The position numbers and the translations under genes were made by a program. A DNA stretch of 64,000 bases from contig CAHJWN010000013.1 in assembly GCA_903642265.1 (NCBI GenBank), positions 1 through 64,000 of the forward strand. The letters run 5' to 3'. The stretch is from Acidobacteriaceae bacterium (GTDB lineage Bacteria > Acidobacteriota > Terriglobia > Terriglobales > Acidobacteriaceae). Of this stretch, positions 26,851-35,495 are shown piece by piece (within the stretch, counting starts at the first letter, position 1; every line of letters starts with the position of its first letter). The notes under the pieces were generated by a model. That model searched no databases. It was not told where the DNA came from and saw nothing but the letters and a program-made list of their open reading frames with translations.

Positions 26851-27357
26851 TCACTTCGCCACGAGCCCTGCAACAACCGCAGCAAATTTACCGAGTATCT
26901 CGTTCCAGCCCTCTACTTGCCCGCTCTCTTTTGCGCTCTCCATCGATTCATTTCCAATCAAGGTGAGCTTCGTCTTGCCGATTCCCAGGTCCTCAAAGAG
27001 CACCACGTCGTGCGCATCAGCTATGGCTTCATGTTTTATTCCATATTGCTCGGGTTCAACCTTGTTGCCCTCCGCGTCGGAAAAATACATAGAGTAGACA
27101 ATCTTCTCGTGCAGAACGATCTCGTGGTATTCACCACCATTCCATAAGTCCTGCCCGTCCGGAGTTCTCATGCAGATGAGAAACTTTCCACCGACGCGAA
27201 AATCCATTTTGCAGACGGGCGTTGTAAAACCCTTCGGCCCCCACCACTGCATTGCGTAACGCGGATCTGTCCAAGCCTTCCAAACCAACTCGCGTGAAGC
27301 ATCAAATATCCGTGTAATAACCATCCGCTCGGTTGCGCTAATCGTGTTTGCTGTCAT
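26851..27357 (-). CDS. SRPBCC/AHSA1-domain protein
   Basis: A 168-residue START-like (AHSA1) domain protein: RMVITRIFDASRELVWKAWT at the start, WWGPKGFTTPVCKMDFRVGG in the middle and a C-terminal amphipathic helix. Such proteins bind hydrophobic ligands in a deep cavity; the ligand here is unknown. Its start lies 20 bp inside the end of the ArsR-type regulator gene, so the two are translationally coupled. The pairing of ArsR regulator plus AHSA1 protein is a recurrent two-gene module in soil bacteria. Confidence 0.88.
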   Translation of the reverse strand: MTANTISATERMVITRIFDASRELVWKAWTDPRYAMQWWGPKGFTTPVCKMDFRVGGKFLICMRTPDGQDLWNGGEYHEIVLHEKIVYSMYFSDAEGNKVEPEQYGIKHEAIADAHDVVLFEDLGIGKTKLTLIGNESMESAKESGQVEGWNEILGKFAAVVAGLVAK

Positions 27358-27691
27358 CTCTCATCTCCGTTTTCTTCATTTCAGTTAGAACCACATCCAA
27401 CTTGTCGAAACGCTCTTCCCAGAATTGGCGATAGTTCATCGCCCATTCGCTGACTGTCTTTATTGCCTCTGGTTTAAGCGTGCACACACTCTCTCGTCCG
27501 CGCTTCGTCTTGGTCACAATCCTTGCCCGCACCAGGTAGGCGACGTGTTTTGAGATCATTTGCTGTGAAACTGCAAATAGTTCCGTCAATCCATGCACGG
27601 AGACCGGACCGTTCGAAAGCCGATCGATCATCGCCCGCCGTGTCGGATCAGCTAAAGCTGCAAAGGTCATATCTAACGTTTCCACAACCAT
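27338..27691 (-). CDS. ArsR-family transcriptional regulator
   Basis: A 117-residue winged-helix repressor. It has DMTFAALADPTRRAMIDRL at the N terminus, the recognition helix in VSQQMISKHVAYLVRARIV and a RGRESVCTL wing. No cysteine-based metal site of the ArsR/SmtB kind is visible, which fits the AHSA1-linked subgroup that senses something other than a metal. It is upstream of and overlapping the AHSA1 gene. A palindrome CAGGAA-TAT-TTCCTG and a TTGACT -35-like hexamer lie just upstream, a plausible autoregulatory operator. Confidence 0.9.
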   Translation of the reverse strand: MVVETLDMTFAALADPTRRAMIDRLSNGPVSVHGLTELFAVSQQMISKHVAYLVRARIVTKTKRGRESVCTLKPEAIKTVSEWAMNYRQFWEERFDKLDVVLTEMKKTEMRDDSKHD

Positions 27692-27726
27692 AGGGTAGTG
27701 GATTATCCTGGGAAGTCAAGAGGCTT

Positions 27727-27741
27727 CAGGAATATTTCCTG
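27727..27741 (-). promoter_or_regulatory. candidate ArsR operator palindrome
   Basis: Perfect 6-bp arms CAGGAA/TTCCTG around TAT, 36-50 bp upstream of the ArsR-family start and immediately upstream of a TTGACT (minus strand, 27714-27719) that could be the -35 element. Its position and symmetry fit a dimeric winged-helix regulator. Function is inferred. Confidence 0.45.
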
Positions 27742-28100
27742 CGATTGGCCTAAATCTGGATCCTGAGACGTGGGTCGGCAGGATGAACGTCTATGCCATA
27801 GGCCTTGACCAGGCGTTGTATCCGGCAGCTCCGGGCTTCTCGAAACATCTTGGTCAAACGCCCGCCAATGCGCTGCAACGCGTGCATGGGCCTATGTGTG
27901 AGTGGCGCTCCGCCTCTGTCACGGATGCGGTATCCTGATAGCAGTGTGCCGCGCGCGTTTTCACCGCAATCCGCGTCCATAATTTCTCTGAGAGAAACGG
28001 CCCCTCATTTGAAAATCTAAGTTGTCCCGAGCGCCGCTTCAGGTCGCGAAGGAATGCTGCAAGCCCGCATAGCGAGTTCATCCAGCAGGAAGGCACTACC
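27742..28100. other. intergenic region with no convincing gene
   Basis: About 360 bp between the divergent ArsR-family gene and the large low-complexity protein gene. A short minus-strand reading (27750-27980, 76 codons, Arg-rich) lacks a ribosome-binding site and resembles nothing I know. The right end holds the SD AGGAAGG (28087-28093) of the next gene. I see no terminator or RNA gene. Confidence 0.4.
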
Positions 28101-30422
28101 TTGAGTTCTCCAGTCAGCCCCATCCCGACGTCAGAGCAGCTATCCGTCGCTCGTCTTGCCCAGTGGCACCAGAACGGCGAAGCCCTTCTCACCTTTGAAA
28201 ATCTTCGCAGCTGGATCAACGTTGCCGGCCTTGTACTCTTCACTCCGCGTTCGGCACAGCTTCCCGCACCCGCACCGTCGTTGGTTGAAGGCGTTCTCGG
28301 CGCGACGGCAACGGAGCCCACACTCGCCGATACAGAACAGGCACGCACACTGCTCGCCCGCCTCATCTCCGAAGGCATCGCCGTTCCACTCAACCTGCTT
28401 GGCACCCCCGGTGAAACGCCCGACTTCGTCGCTACCGCCGCTGTCTTTTCCTACATTTTCACCCTGCGCGGCGACAAGGCATGGAAACAACCTCCGGCCA
28501 CCTCCGGCGCAGTCAAGGTATCTCCGCTCGCTGCTGCGACCCACGAAATCCTTACAAAGCACGCTGCGCTCTCCGCTTACGACCTCGCCACGCAGCTCGG
28601 TAAAGAAGTCACCGAGTCGGCCGTCCTGCGCGCACTCAACGAACTCTGGGCGCACCTTCGCGTTATCCCGGTCAGCCAGCCCGATGGCGCAGCCACCCTA
28701 TGGGAGCTCACCAGCGCGCGATTCACCAAGCACATCAAGGCCGGTGCGAATGCCGGCCAGCCCTCGGCGCTGTCGGCTCTCATCTCCCTCTATCTCGGCT
28801 CGGCGATGCTTGCCAGCGAAGAGGAGATCGAGACCTTTCTCTCACCACTGGCCGCCCGATCGCGCATACGTGACGTCATCCATGCCTTGATGGGTGCCCG
28901 CGAACTCGATACCATGGCCGTCGACGGCAAGACTCTCCTGCACGTCTCGGGCTCCCTGCCAGCATTCGCAACAGCAGATGAGGACGACCTTGCGATCGAT
29001 GTCCACGCCCGGCCCATCGAGAACATCGAAGTCGCCCCGGCGCAACTCGAGGCCACCGACGCCCCCCGCATCAAGAAGTTCGTCGCGAAACCGCGCAAAC
29101 TTGGCACCGGCTTCCCCAGCGACTACGGCCGCAAGTTCAGCGGCGCTCCATTGAATCCCGCCGACCGTGAACGCCGCCCCTTCGCTCGCAGCGGCAAACC
29201 AAGCTTCGGCAAACCTGCCTTCAATAAGCCTGCCTTCAATAAGCCATGGGAGGAAGAGAGATCTGCCCGCCCAGCAGCATCGTCAAGTGAGGAAGCCGCC
29301 CCCACGCAACCTGAAGGGCAGCACATCGAGCGGCCGGCAGGCCCAGCCTTCCCACGCAAGCCTTCATTTGATCGCGGAGCCAGCGAGGGCCGCCCCTCCT
29401 TCGGCAGCAAACCGGCTTTTGGGAGCAAACCAGCCTTTGGCCGCAAGCCCTCCTTCGGTGATCGTCCCAAGTTCGGTGATCGTCCCAGCGGCGGACGTCC
29501 TAGCTTTGGCGCAAAGCCCGCCTTTGGCACCCGGCCATCATTCCGCAGCGACGACTCCCGTCCTCCGCGCCGGGAGTTCACACCGCGCCCGGATGGCGAG
29601 GGCAGTGGCGACGCTCGGCCACCGCGCAAGACCTTCTCCAAACCAGGGACCTTCGGTCGCAAACGGGAAGGCTTCGCTGGCAAGCCAGGCTTTGGCAGCG
29701 ACTCACGTCCGCCTCGCCGCGAATTCAACGATCGCAGCAATTCCGACCGCAGCACTTCCGACCGCAGCAGTTCCGACCGTCCCGCACGCACTTTCGACCG
29801 CAGCGCTCAAGGTTCCGACCGCCCTGCCCGCACCTTCGACCGTTCGGATCGTCCCGCGCGTTCATCGGACGGTCCCGACCGCTCATCGGATCGTCCTGGC
29901 CGCCCCTCCGGAGGCGGATTTGCTCCACGCACACCGGGCTCCTTTAGCGCTCGCCCTCGGACCCAGGGCGGCGGCGGTTTCGGCAGCAAGCCGAGCTTCG
30001 GAGGGAAGCCTTCCTTCGGAAGCAAACCCAGCTACTCCAGAGACCGTGAAAGTGCCGGCGGTTCCAGCGATCGCCCAGCCCGCCCGACCTTTCGTAAGTT
30101 CGACGCGCCGCGCGAGCGCCCGGCAGGCGATCGCCCATCCCGTCCATTTAACAGCGAAGGCAGTTCAGACCGCCCTGCCCGTAAGCCCGGCTTCAGTAGT
30201 GGCGGTGATAAAAAGCCCTTCAGTAAGCCCTCAGGCGGCGGCTTCGGACCTAAGAAGCCGGGCAGCTTCTCCGCCAAGCCCCCAGGCACCTTCGCCAAGT
30301 TTGCTGAAGGAAAAAATCCCTTTCGCAAGCCCGGCAAACCCGGCGGCAAAGGTGGCAGTTTCAAGGGCAAGGCCACCAGCTTCGACAAGCCCACTTACCG
30401 CAAGCGCAAGGATGCCGAGTAG
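28101..30422 (+). CDS. winged-helix-like protein with a long basic FG/RG low-complexity tail
   Basis: A 773-residue protein. The first ~320 residues are ordered and appear to hold two winged-helix-like units (about 150-210 and 225-285; for example AYDLATQLGKEVTESAVLRAL and SRIRDVIHALMGARELDTM). They loosely recall the helical region of AlkZ/YcaQ-type DNA glycosylases, but I cannot assign a family. Residues ~340-773 are disordered: many KPSFG/KPAFG units, DRPAR/SDRSS stretches, GGGFG and RPPRREF motifs, rich in Gly, Ser, Arg, Pro and Phe, with a strongly basic end. Such tails bind RNA and drive phase separation in other proteins. The start is TTG with AGGAAGG 7 nt upstream. It is 3 bp from cmk, probably one operon. 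Confidence 0.75.
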   Translation: MSSPVSPIPTSEQLSVARLAQWHQNGEALLTFENLRSWINVAGLVLFTPRSAQLPAPAPSLVEGVLGATATEPTLADTEQARTLLARLISEGIAVPLNLLGTPGETPDFVATAAVFSYIFTLRGDKAWKQPPATSGAVKVSPLAAATHEILTKHAALSAYDLATQLGKEVTESAVLRALNELWAHLRVIPVSQPDGAATLWELTSARFTKHIKAGANAGQPSALSALISLYLGSAMLASEEEIETFLSPLAARSRIRDVIHALMGARELDTMAVDGKTLLHVSGSLPAFATADEDDLAIDVHARPIENIEVAPAQLEATDAPRIKKFVAKPRKLGTGFPSDYGRKFSGAPLNPADRERRPFARSGKPSFGKPAFNKPAFNKPWEEERSARPAASSSEEAAPTQPEGQHIERPAGPAFPRKPSFDRGASEGRPSFGSKPAFGSKPAFGRKPSFGDRPKFGDRPSGGRPSFGAKPAFGTRPSFRSDDSRPPRREFTPRPDGEGSGDARPPRKTFSKPGTFGRKREGFAGKPGFGSDSRPPRREFNDRSNSDRSTSDRSSSDRPARTFDRSAQGSDRPARTFDRSDRPARSSDGPDRSSDRPGRPSGGGFAPRTPGSFSARPRTQGGGGFGSKPSFGGKPSFGSKPSYSRDRESAGGSSDRPARPTFRKFDAPRERPAGDRPSRPFNSEGSSDRPARKPGFSSGGDKKPFSKPSGGGFGPKKPGSFSAKPPGTFAKFAEGKNPFRKPGKPGGKGGSFKGKATSFDKPTYRKRKDAE

Positions 30423-30425
30423 CCC

Positions 30426-31163
30426 GTGACTGCAACAAACTCCTTTCTGCCCCCCGAACCCGTCGTCGTCCAGCCGCGCCAACGGCCCGTCATCGCAATC
30501 GACGGCCCCGCTGGCGCCGGCAAGAGTACCCTCGCCGCCCATCTCGCGCGAACCTTCGGCTTCCTCAACCTGGAGACTGGAGCAATGTACCGCGCGTTGG
30601 CTTTGAAGGCCATCGAGAACGACTACGGCTTCGACGAGGAAGAATCCCTGCTCGATCTCGCAGCAAAAACGCGCATCAAGCTTGAACCCCAGCACGAGGG
30701 GAACTGCGTCACGTTAGATGGCATGGACGTCTCACGCCGCATTCGCGATAAGGACGTCACCTCCGGCGCCTCGCAGATTTCCGTCCACCCTCGCCTTCGT
30801 GCCTGGATGGTCGACGAGCAGCGCGCTCTCGGCCAGGCGGGCGGCGTCGTCATGGAAGGCCGCGACATTGGTACCGCTGTCTTCCCCGACGCTGAGGTCA
30901 AGATCTTCCTCGACGCTGCACCCGAGGTGCGCGGCAATCGCCGATATCAGCAGAATCCTGGAACTCCCGGGCAGTCTAACGTGACTGAGAGCGCTCTGGT
31001 TGAGGAGATGCGTGAGCGAGACGCACGCGATCGAAATCGCATCGAATCGCCTCTCAAGCCGGCGTCGGATGCTGTGATCCTGGATTCGACGAATCTGAGT
31101 CTTGAACAGGTTCTAGCCGCAGCGGAAGAAATCGTCCGTCAGCATCTACCCACACCAAAGTAA
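30426..31163 (+). CDS. cmk: cytidylate kinase
   Basis: Phosphorylates CMP/dCMP with ATP in the cytoplasm, recycling pyrimidine nucleotides. The 245-residue protein has the P-loop IDGPAGAGKST near residue 26, then LNLETGAMYRALA, the CMP-binding region DVTSGASQISVHPRLR, and EGRDIGTAVFPDAEVKIFLDA. It starts at GTG 30426, 3 nt after the stop of the low-complexity gene, so the two are probably co-transcribed. The length is slightly above the family norm because of an N-terminal Pro-rich lead. Confidence 0.94.
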   Translation: MTATNSFLPPEPVVVQPRQRPVIAIDGPAGAGKSTLAAHLARTFGFLNLETGAMYRALALKAIENDYGFDEEESLLDLAAKTRIKLEPQHEGNCVTLDGMDVSRRIRDKDVTSGASQISVHPRLRAWMVDEQRALGQAGGVVMEGRDIGTAVFPDAEVKIFLDAAPEVRGNRRYQQNPGTPGQSNVTESALVEEMRERDARDRNRIESPLKPASDAVILDSTNLSLEQVLAAAEEIVRQHLPTPK

Positions 31164-31170
31164 CCTTCGA

Positions 31171-31194
31171 CGTTGCACCGAAATCAGTGCAACG
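31171..31194. promoter_or_regulatory. inverted repeat between cmk and the cold-shock gene
   Basis: Perfect 8-bp arms CGTTGCAC (31171-31178) and GTGCAACG (31187-31194) with an 8-nt spacer, 8 bp after the cmk stop and about 155 bp before the cold-shock ATG. No T-run follows, so it is more likely a protein-binding site or RNA hairpin than a terminator. Confidence 0.4.
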
Positions 31195-31348
31195 AAAGAA
31201 TTTAGAGGATTTTCCACACTTTTATTGGCAATGATGCTAACCTTCAGTCATCGTTTGAAACAGATTGGTTTTCTGCAACTGCTGTACGTGTACGAACCCC
31301 GATTTGGATCTTGCGGCAAATTCAACGAGCAATAAGGAAATAACGAAC

Positions 31349-31549
31349 ATGGAACAGGGAACAGTGAAGTGGTTTAACGACGCCAAGGGGTTTGGCTTCA
31401 TCAGCCGTCAGAACGGCGAAGATGTATTCGTACATTATTCGGCGATCAATTCGAACGGATTCAAGAGCCTTCAAGAGGGCCAGGCAGTGCAGTTCAACGT
31501 AGTCAAGGGACCTAAGGGTTGGCAAGCGTCTGACGTTCAGCCTCTCTAG
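31349..31549 (+). CDS. cold-shock protein (CspA family)
   Basis: A 66-residue single-domain OB-fold RNA chaperone. It carries RNP1 (KGFGFI) and RNP2 (VFVHY) and starts [10 protein letters not shown], as the family does. It melts mRNA structure and acts as an anti-terminator. AAGGAA lies 9 nt before the ATG. It has a leader of up to 185 nt after cmk, long enough for the temperature-sensitive folding known for csp mRNAs (inference). A hairpin at 31655-31678 lies downstream. Confidence 0.96.
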   Translation: MEQGTVKWFNDAKGFGFISRQNGEDVFVHYSAINSNGFKSLQEGQAVQFNVVKGPKGWQASDVQPL

Positions 31550-31654
31550 TCGTTTGCTTGATTCTGGTTCCCGGCTTTCTCTTCATCTGCAAGGGTGTGT
31601 GCATTTGGCTCTGGGCTAGAACAACGGCTGCATTCTGCTTCAAAGGTTTTGCGG

Positions 31655-31678
31655 GAGGGACGGCCTTGGCTGTCCCTC
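31655..31678. terminator. hairpin between convergent csp and a secreted-protein gene
   Basis: A near-perfect palindrome, GAGGGAC-G-GCC then GGC-T-GTCCCTC, with an essentially minimal loop. It lies in the 144-bp gap between two convergent genes and is followed by TCTTCG. The T-run is poor, so termination efficiency is uncertain. Confidence 0.5.
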
Positions 31679-31693
31679 TTCGTCGTTAAGCCA

Positions 31694-32620
31694 TTACTTT
31701 GCGTCGTCCGGCACCGGTGCTTCAATCGGCAGCACAGTCGAACTCGTTTTGAACTTCCTGTAATCCGAGTCTGCCACCGTCAGGCTCCCATTGAATTTGA
31801 AGAAAAGCAGTGCCCTTGCCTCACCATGGCCTTCCACCTGGGCTGGCAGCCATACCTCTCCATTTACACGCTTTTGCTGCAGTTCGAAGTTCGTCCCCTT
31901 CTGGATACTCACAAGCAGCCCTCCGCCAATCCTGAAGTTATCAACGAATCTCCCCTGCAGCTTCGCGATTGCCTTGTCCTGCTCATCCACCCAGATTGTT
32001 CCGGTCATATCGCGGATCACGCCTTCAAAGCTGTTTCGCGTCTTCGCCTTCGGATCGCCGGAGTAGTCCACGACGATCGTGTCCCGGCCCTGCATCACGA
32101 CGCGCCGTGGATTTGTAAAGCTTCCTAGCTCCAGCAGCCTCGATACGGTCACCTCATCATTTCCGCGCGGATCCGTCTGTTTGCCCTTTGCATCTTCCTT
32201 CTCGCGCCGCTCTTTCTCCTTCGTTGCCTCTCTATCTACTCGTTCGGATTCGTTTCTTGCTTCATCCTCAGTTAGGACCCTGCCGTCCTTCTTCACAAGC
32301 TTCCTGACAGGAACACCATCGATCCAGAAGACGTCGTACTCCTTGATCTCGGTCTTCTTGATAGCGCCCTGTGCATCGACCTCTTGCGCAGTCTCGACAG
32401 AGTGGTATATGTAGTCCTTTTGGACCTTCTCTGCCTCTCGCTGCCGCGCCTCGACTTCGTGCATCAGCGATGCAATATCCGGGAGCGGCCTCGTGCTCGT
32501 CTCTGCTTTATCTGGAGCAATGGCAGAAGGTGCAGTGCCTTGCCCCTGGCAGCGAATGCTGACTGCAAGCAGTAGGATCCCCATGCAGACGATCTTCTTG
32601 AAGCCTCTTCCAGCCATCAT
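31694..32620 (-). CDS. exported protein with possible LolA-like fold
   Basis: A 308-residue protein (start at the MMAGRGF position, 32620) with a signal peptide (VCMGILLLAVSIRCQGQG). The mature part has a charged helical segment (about residues 55-190, including ESERVDREATKEKERREKED) and a beta-rich C-terminal half (RRVVMQGRDTIVVDYSG, IRDMTGTIWVDEQDKAIAKL, VNGEVWLPAQVEGHGEA). Alternating long strands with the WVDE..AI pattern recall the outer-membrane lipoprotein-sorting (LolA-like) fold common in this phylum. That is pattern-based. A longer reading to 32773 would place 51 basic residues before the signal peptide and is unlikely. It is divergent from the 2-oxoglutarate dehydrogenase gene. Confidence 0.68.
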   Translation of the reverse strand: MMAGRGFKKIVCMGILLLAVSIRCQGQGTAPSAIAPDKAETSTRPLPDIASLMHEVEARQREAEKVQKDYIYHSVETAQEVDAQGAIKKTEIKEYDVFWIDGVPVRKLVKKDGRVLTEDEARNESERVDREATKEKERREKEDAKGKQTDPRGNDEVTVSRLLELGSFTNPRRVVMQGRDTIVVDYSGDPKAKTRNSFEGVIRDMTGTIWVDEQDKAIAKLQGRFVDNFRIGGGLLVSIQKGTNFELQQKRVNGEVWLPAQVEGHGEARALLFFKFNGSLTVADSDYRKFKTSSTVLPIEAPVPDDAK

Positions 32621-32799
32621 CGTTTCACTATATCGGCTTGATATTCCGCTAAGTTCTCTTGTCGACCTTGGTCCCGTTGTAGCCCATTTCTTGCGCGATA
32701 ATCGAAACCACCGGTAAATCACTCTGCAGAAAGGTCTAGCATTATGACAGGGCCGTCGTGTGTCTCCGTCCACGCCAAACGCCCGCGAGAGAGGAACAA

Positions 32800-35331
32800 A
32801 TGGCCACCAAGACCCAGACCATCGCCGTCGAACCTAACCCTACCGAGTCGAACCAGAACGACCAGCAGCGGGAGGAGGTATTCAACCTCTTCCGCAACTG
32901 GGGTCATCTCCAGGCCACGCTTGATCCCCTCGGCCAGTACCTTCCTCCTGAACCCTTCCCCGTTGCCCCACCCGAAGGCGAACACACCACCGAAGCGCGC
33001 CGCTACTACTGCGGCAACATTGCTGCCGAGTTCATGCACATCGCCAGCAACGAGCGCCGCCAGTGGCTCCAAACGCAGATGGAGCAGACACCCGAGCCGG
33101 GTCGAAACCCAAAAAAACAGGCTCACATCCTCACCCAGCTCATTCGCGCCGATCTCTTCGAGCAGGTCATTCAATCGCGCTATCTCGGCACCAAGCGTTT
33201 TTCGCTCGAAGGCCTCACCGTACTTATCCCGCTCCTGGATGCCGTCTTCGAAACAAGCTCTGCGCTTGGCGTCGAGAAGTCCGTCTTCGCGATGAGTCAC
33301 CGCGGTCGCCTCAACGTCATGACCAACACGGTCGGTCGGTCCGCATCCGAGGTCTTTGCCAAATTCGAAGATGTCGACCCACGCTCGGTCCTTGGCGGTG
33401 GCGACGTGAAGTATCACGTTGGCGCCACCGGCACCTACACCTCACCCGAAGGCCGCACCATTGCGCTGCATCTCGCCTCAAATCCGAGCCATCTCGAAGC
33501 CGTCGATCCCGTAGCTTTGGGCCGCGCCCGCGCCAAGCAGATGCGCCTTGATGTCCGCGCTACCAGCAACACCTTCGGCGTCACCAAGGTCCTGCCGATG
33601 GTTATACATGGCGACGCTGCGTTCGCTGGCCAGGGCATCTTCGCTGAGACCCTCGTGCTTACCGCGCTTCCGGGCTATGAGGTGGGTGGCACCATCCACA
33701 TCATCGTCAACAACCTCCTTGGCTTCACCGCGCTGCCTGAAGAGTCAAACGCTTCGCGCTACTCGTCCGATCTCGCCAAGCGTCTGCCCATCCCCATCTT
33801 TCACGTCAACGCCGAAGACCCCGACGCCGTCATCCGTGTCGCCGCAGTCGCCGCCGAATACCGCGCTCGTTTTCACTCCGACGTTGTCATCGATCTTGTT
33901 GGATACCGTCGCCACGGCCACTCCGAAGTGGATGACCCCACCGTCACCCAGCCTCGTCGCTACGCCATCATCAAGGACCACCCAACGCTTTATCAGCTCT
34001 ACGCCAGGCAGATCGGCGTTGATCCCGCGACCGAAGTAGCCGAGATCCAGAATCACTTCCTTGAAGATCAGAAGCTTGCAAGCCATGCGGATCACAAGCC
34101 CCGTCTTGCGCGCCTGCCCGATTACTGGAGCCCCTTCAGCGGCGGCGATTACGATTCGAAATACGACATCATCACCGGCATCTCGCCCCAGCGCGTCGCC
34201 GAACTCGTCGGCCTCACCACCAACTATCCCGAAGGCTTCCACATTCATGCCAAGGTCAAGAAGCTCTTCGACCAGCGCCTCGAAATGGGTGCGGGTAAGC
34301 GCCTGATCGACTACGGCATGGCAGAACTGATTGCCTACGCATCGCTCCTCACCGAACGCTTCCCCGTCCGCCTCAGTGGGCAGGATTCGCAACGCGGCAC
34401 CTTCAACCAGCGCCACGCCGTCATGGTCGATATAGAGACTGAGCAGCGCTACATTCCGCTTGCCCACATTGCCCCCGACCAGCCCCGCTTCGAGGTCTAC
34501 AACTCCATGCTCTCCGAGGCCGCAGTTCTCGGCTTCGAATACGGCTACTCTCGCGATTACCCGGAAGCCCTCGTGCTCTGGGAGGCCCAGTTTGGCGATT
34601 TCGCCAATGGCGCACAAATCATCATCGACCAGTTCATCGCCGCTGGCGAAGCCAAGTGGGGACTTCTTTCCGGCCTCGTCATGCTTCTCCCCCACGGTTA
34701 CGAAGGTCAGGGACCGGAGCATTCCAGCGCCCGCATCGAGCGCTATCTCCAACTCTCCGCCAACGACAATATCCAGGTTTGCCAGCCCTCGAACGCCGCC
34801 CAGTACTTCCATCTGCTGCGCCGCCAGGCGCTCCGTCTCTGGCGAAAGCCACTTATTGTTTTCACACCGAAATCAATGCTGCGTCATCTTGATGCCTCCT
34901 CCACGCTCGCAGACTTCGCCCTGCCCAGCTTCCAGAATGTCCTTCCCGACAACAACGTGAAAGACCCACGGCGTCTGCTTATCTGCAGTGGAAAGATTGG
35001 CCACAGTCTTCGCATCGAGCGTGAGAAGCGCAAGGACATGTCCGTAGGCATCATCTTTCTTGAGCAGCTCTACCCCTGGCCCGAGAGGGAGATGCAAGCC
35101 GCTCTCGACCAGCACCACGCCACCCAGGAGATCGTCTGGGTACAGGAGGAGCCAGCCAACATGGGCGCTCTCTCTTACGTCATGCCACACCTTAAACGCA
35201 TGGTCGGTGACCGCGCTCTTACTAGCGTAAAGCGCAGCGCGAGCGCCAGCCCTGCAACAGGCTCTGCCAAAGCCCACGACCTCGAAGAACGGACCCTTAT
35301 CGACCTGGCGTTCGGCGCGCTTCACCGCTGA
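32800..35331 (+). CDS. sucA: 2-oxoglutarate dehydrogenase E1 component
   Basis: Thiamine-diphosphate subunit that decarboxylates 2-oxoglutarate in the TCA cycle. The 843-residue protein has MSHRGRLNVM, GGGDVKYHVGATG, NPSHLEAVDPV (ThDP/Mg region), HGDAAFAGQG, and a C-terminal transketolase-like pyrimidine-binding domain (LSGQDSQRGTFNQRHAV, LLPHGYEGQGPEHSSARIER). It is shorter at the N terminus than the ~930-residue E. coli enzyme. It keeps only a short E1-specific lead, so docking to E2 may differ. ATG 32800 with GAGAGG upstream is preferred over 32758. The E2 gene (sucB) is not adjacent. Confidence 0.96.
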   Translation: MATKTQTIAVEPNPTESNQNDQQREEVFNLFRNWGHLQATLDPLGQYLPPEPFPVAPPEGEHTTEARRYYCGNIAAEFMHIASNERRQWLQTQMEQTPEPGRNPKKQAHILTQLIRADLFEQVIQSRYLGTKRFSLEGLTVLIPLLDAVFETSSALGVEKSVFAMSHRGRLNVMTNTVGRSASEVFAKFEDVDPRSVLGGGDVKYHVGATGTYTSPEGRTIALHLASNPSHLEAVDPVALGRARAKQMRLDVRATSNTFGVTKVLPMVIHGDAAFAGQGIFAETLVLTALPGYEVGGTIHIIVNNLLGFTALPEESNASRYSSDLAKRLPIPIFHVNAEDPDAVIRVAAVAAEYRARFHSDVVIDLVGYRRHGHSEVDDPTVTQPRRYAIIKDHPTLYQLYARQIGVDPATEVAEIQNHFLEDQKLASHADHKPRLARLPDYWSPFSGGDYDSKYDIITGISPQRVAELVGLTTNYPEGFHIHAKVKKLFDQRLEMGAGKRLIDYGMAELIAYASLLTERFPVRLSGQDSQRGTFNQRHAVMVDIETEQRYIPLAHIAPDQPRFEVYNSMLSEAAVLGFEYGYSRDYPEALVLWEAQFGDFANGAQIIIDQFIAAGEAKWGLLSGLVMLLPHGYEGQGPEHSSARIERYLQLSANDNIQVCQPSNAAQYFHLLRRQALRLWRKPLIVFTPKSMLRHLDASSTLADFALPSFQNVLPDNNVKDPRRLLICSGKIGHSLRIEREKRKDMSVGIIFLEQLYPWPEREMQAALDQHHATQEIVWVQEEPANMGALSYVMPHLKRMVGDRALTSVKRSASASPATGSAKAHDLEERTLIDLAFGALHR

Positions 35332-35495
35332 CACCTCAGCATCGGCATACCTATCGATCACAGCAGTTGAGTCGCCTCGGCTGCTTGGCCGGTGCTGTCC
35401 GCTTTGGTGCCGGGCAATATGCCAGACTCACCTCATGGCGAGTGCCGCGATAGCCATATCCGCGTCATGGCGCAAACCTGCGTCGTTCGCTCACG

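Noticed and set aside
27750-27980. 76-codon minus-strand reading in the gap after the ArsR gene
   Set aside because: No ribosome-binding site, no recognisable family, arginine-rich shadow-like composition.
29700-29800. Short periodic repeat that could suggest a CRISPR array or minisatellite
   Set aside because: The 15-bp units (TTCCGACCGCAGC-like) are in frame and encode the SDRS repeats of the disordered tail; there are no spacers.
29167-30429. Second plus-frame reading (420 codons) under the low-complexity tail
   Set aside because: Stop codons are rare in alternate frames of this repetitive GC-rich sequence. The composition is Ala/Ser/Pro-only and it lacks a start context.
33745-34812. 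Minus-strand reading (355 codons) inside sucA
   Set aside because: Antisense to a well-conserved dehydrogenase; low-complexity Gly/Val/Asp composition typical of shadow frames.
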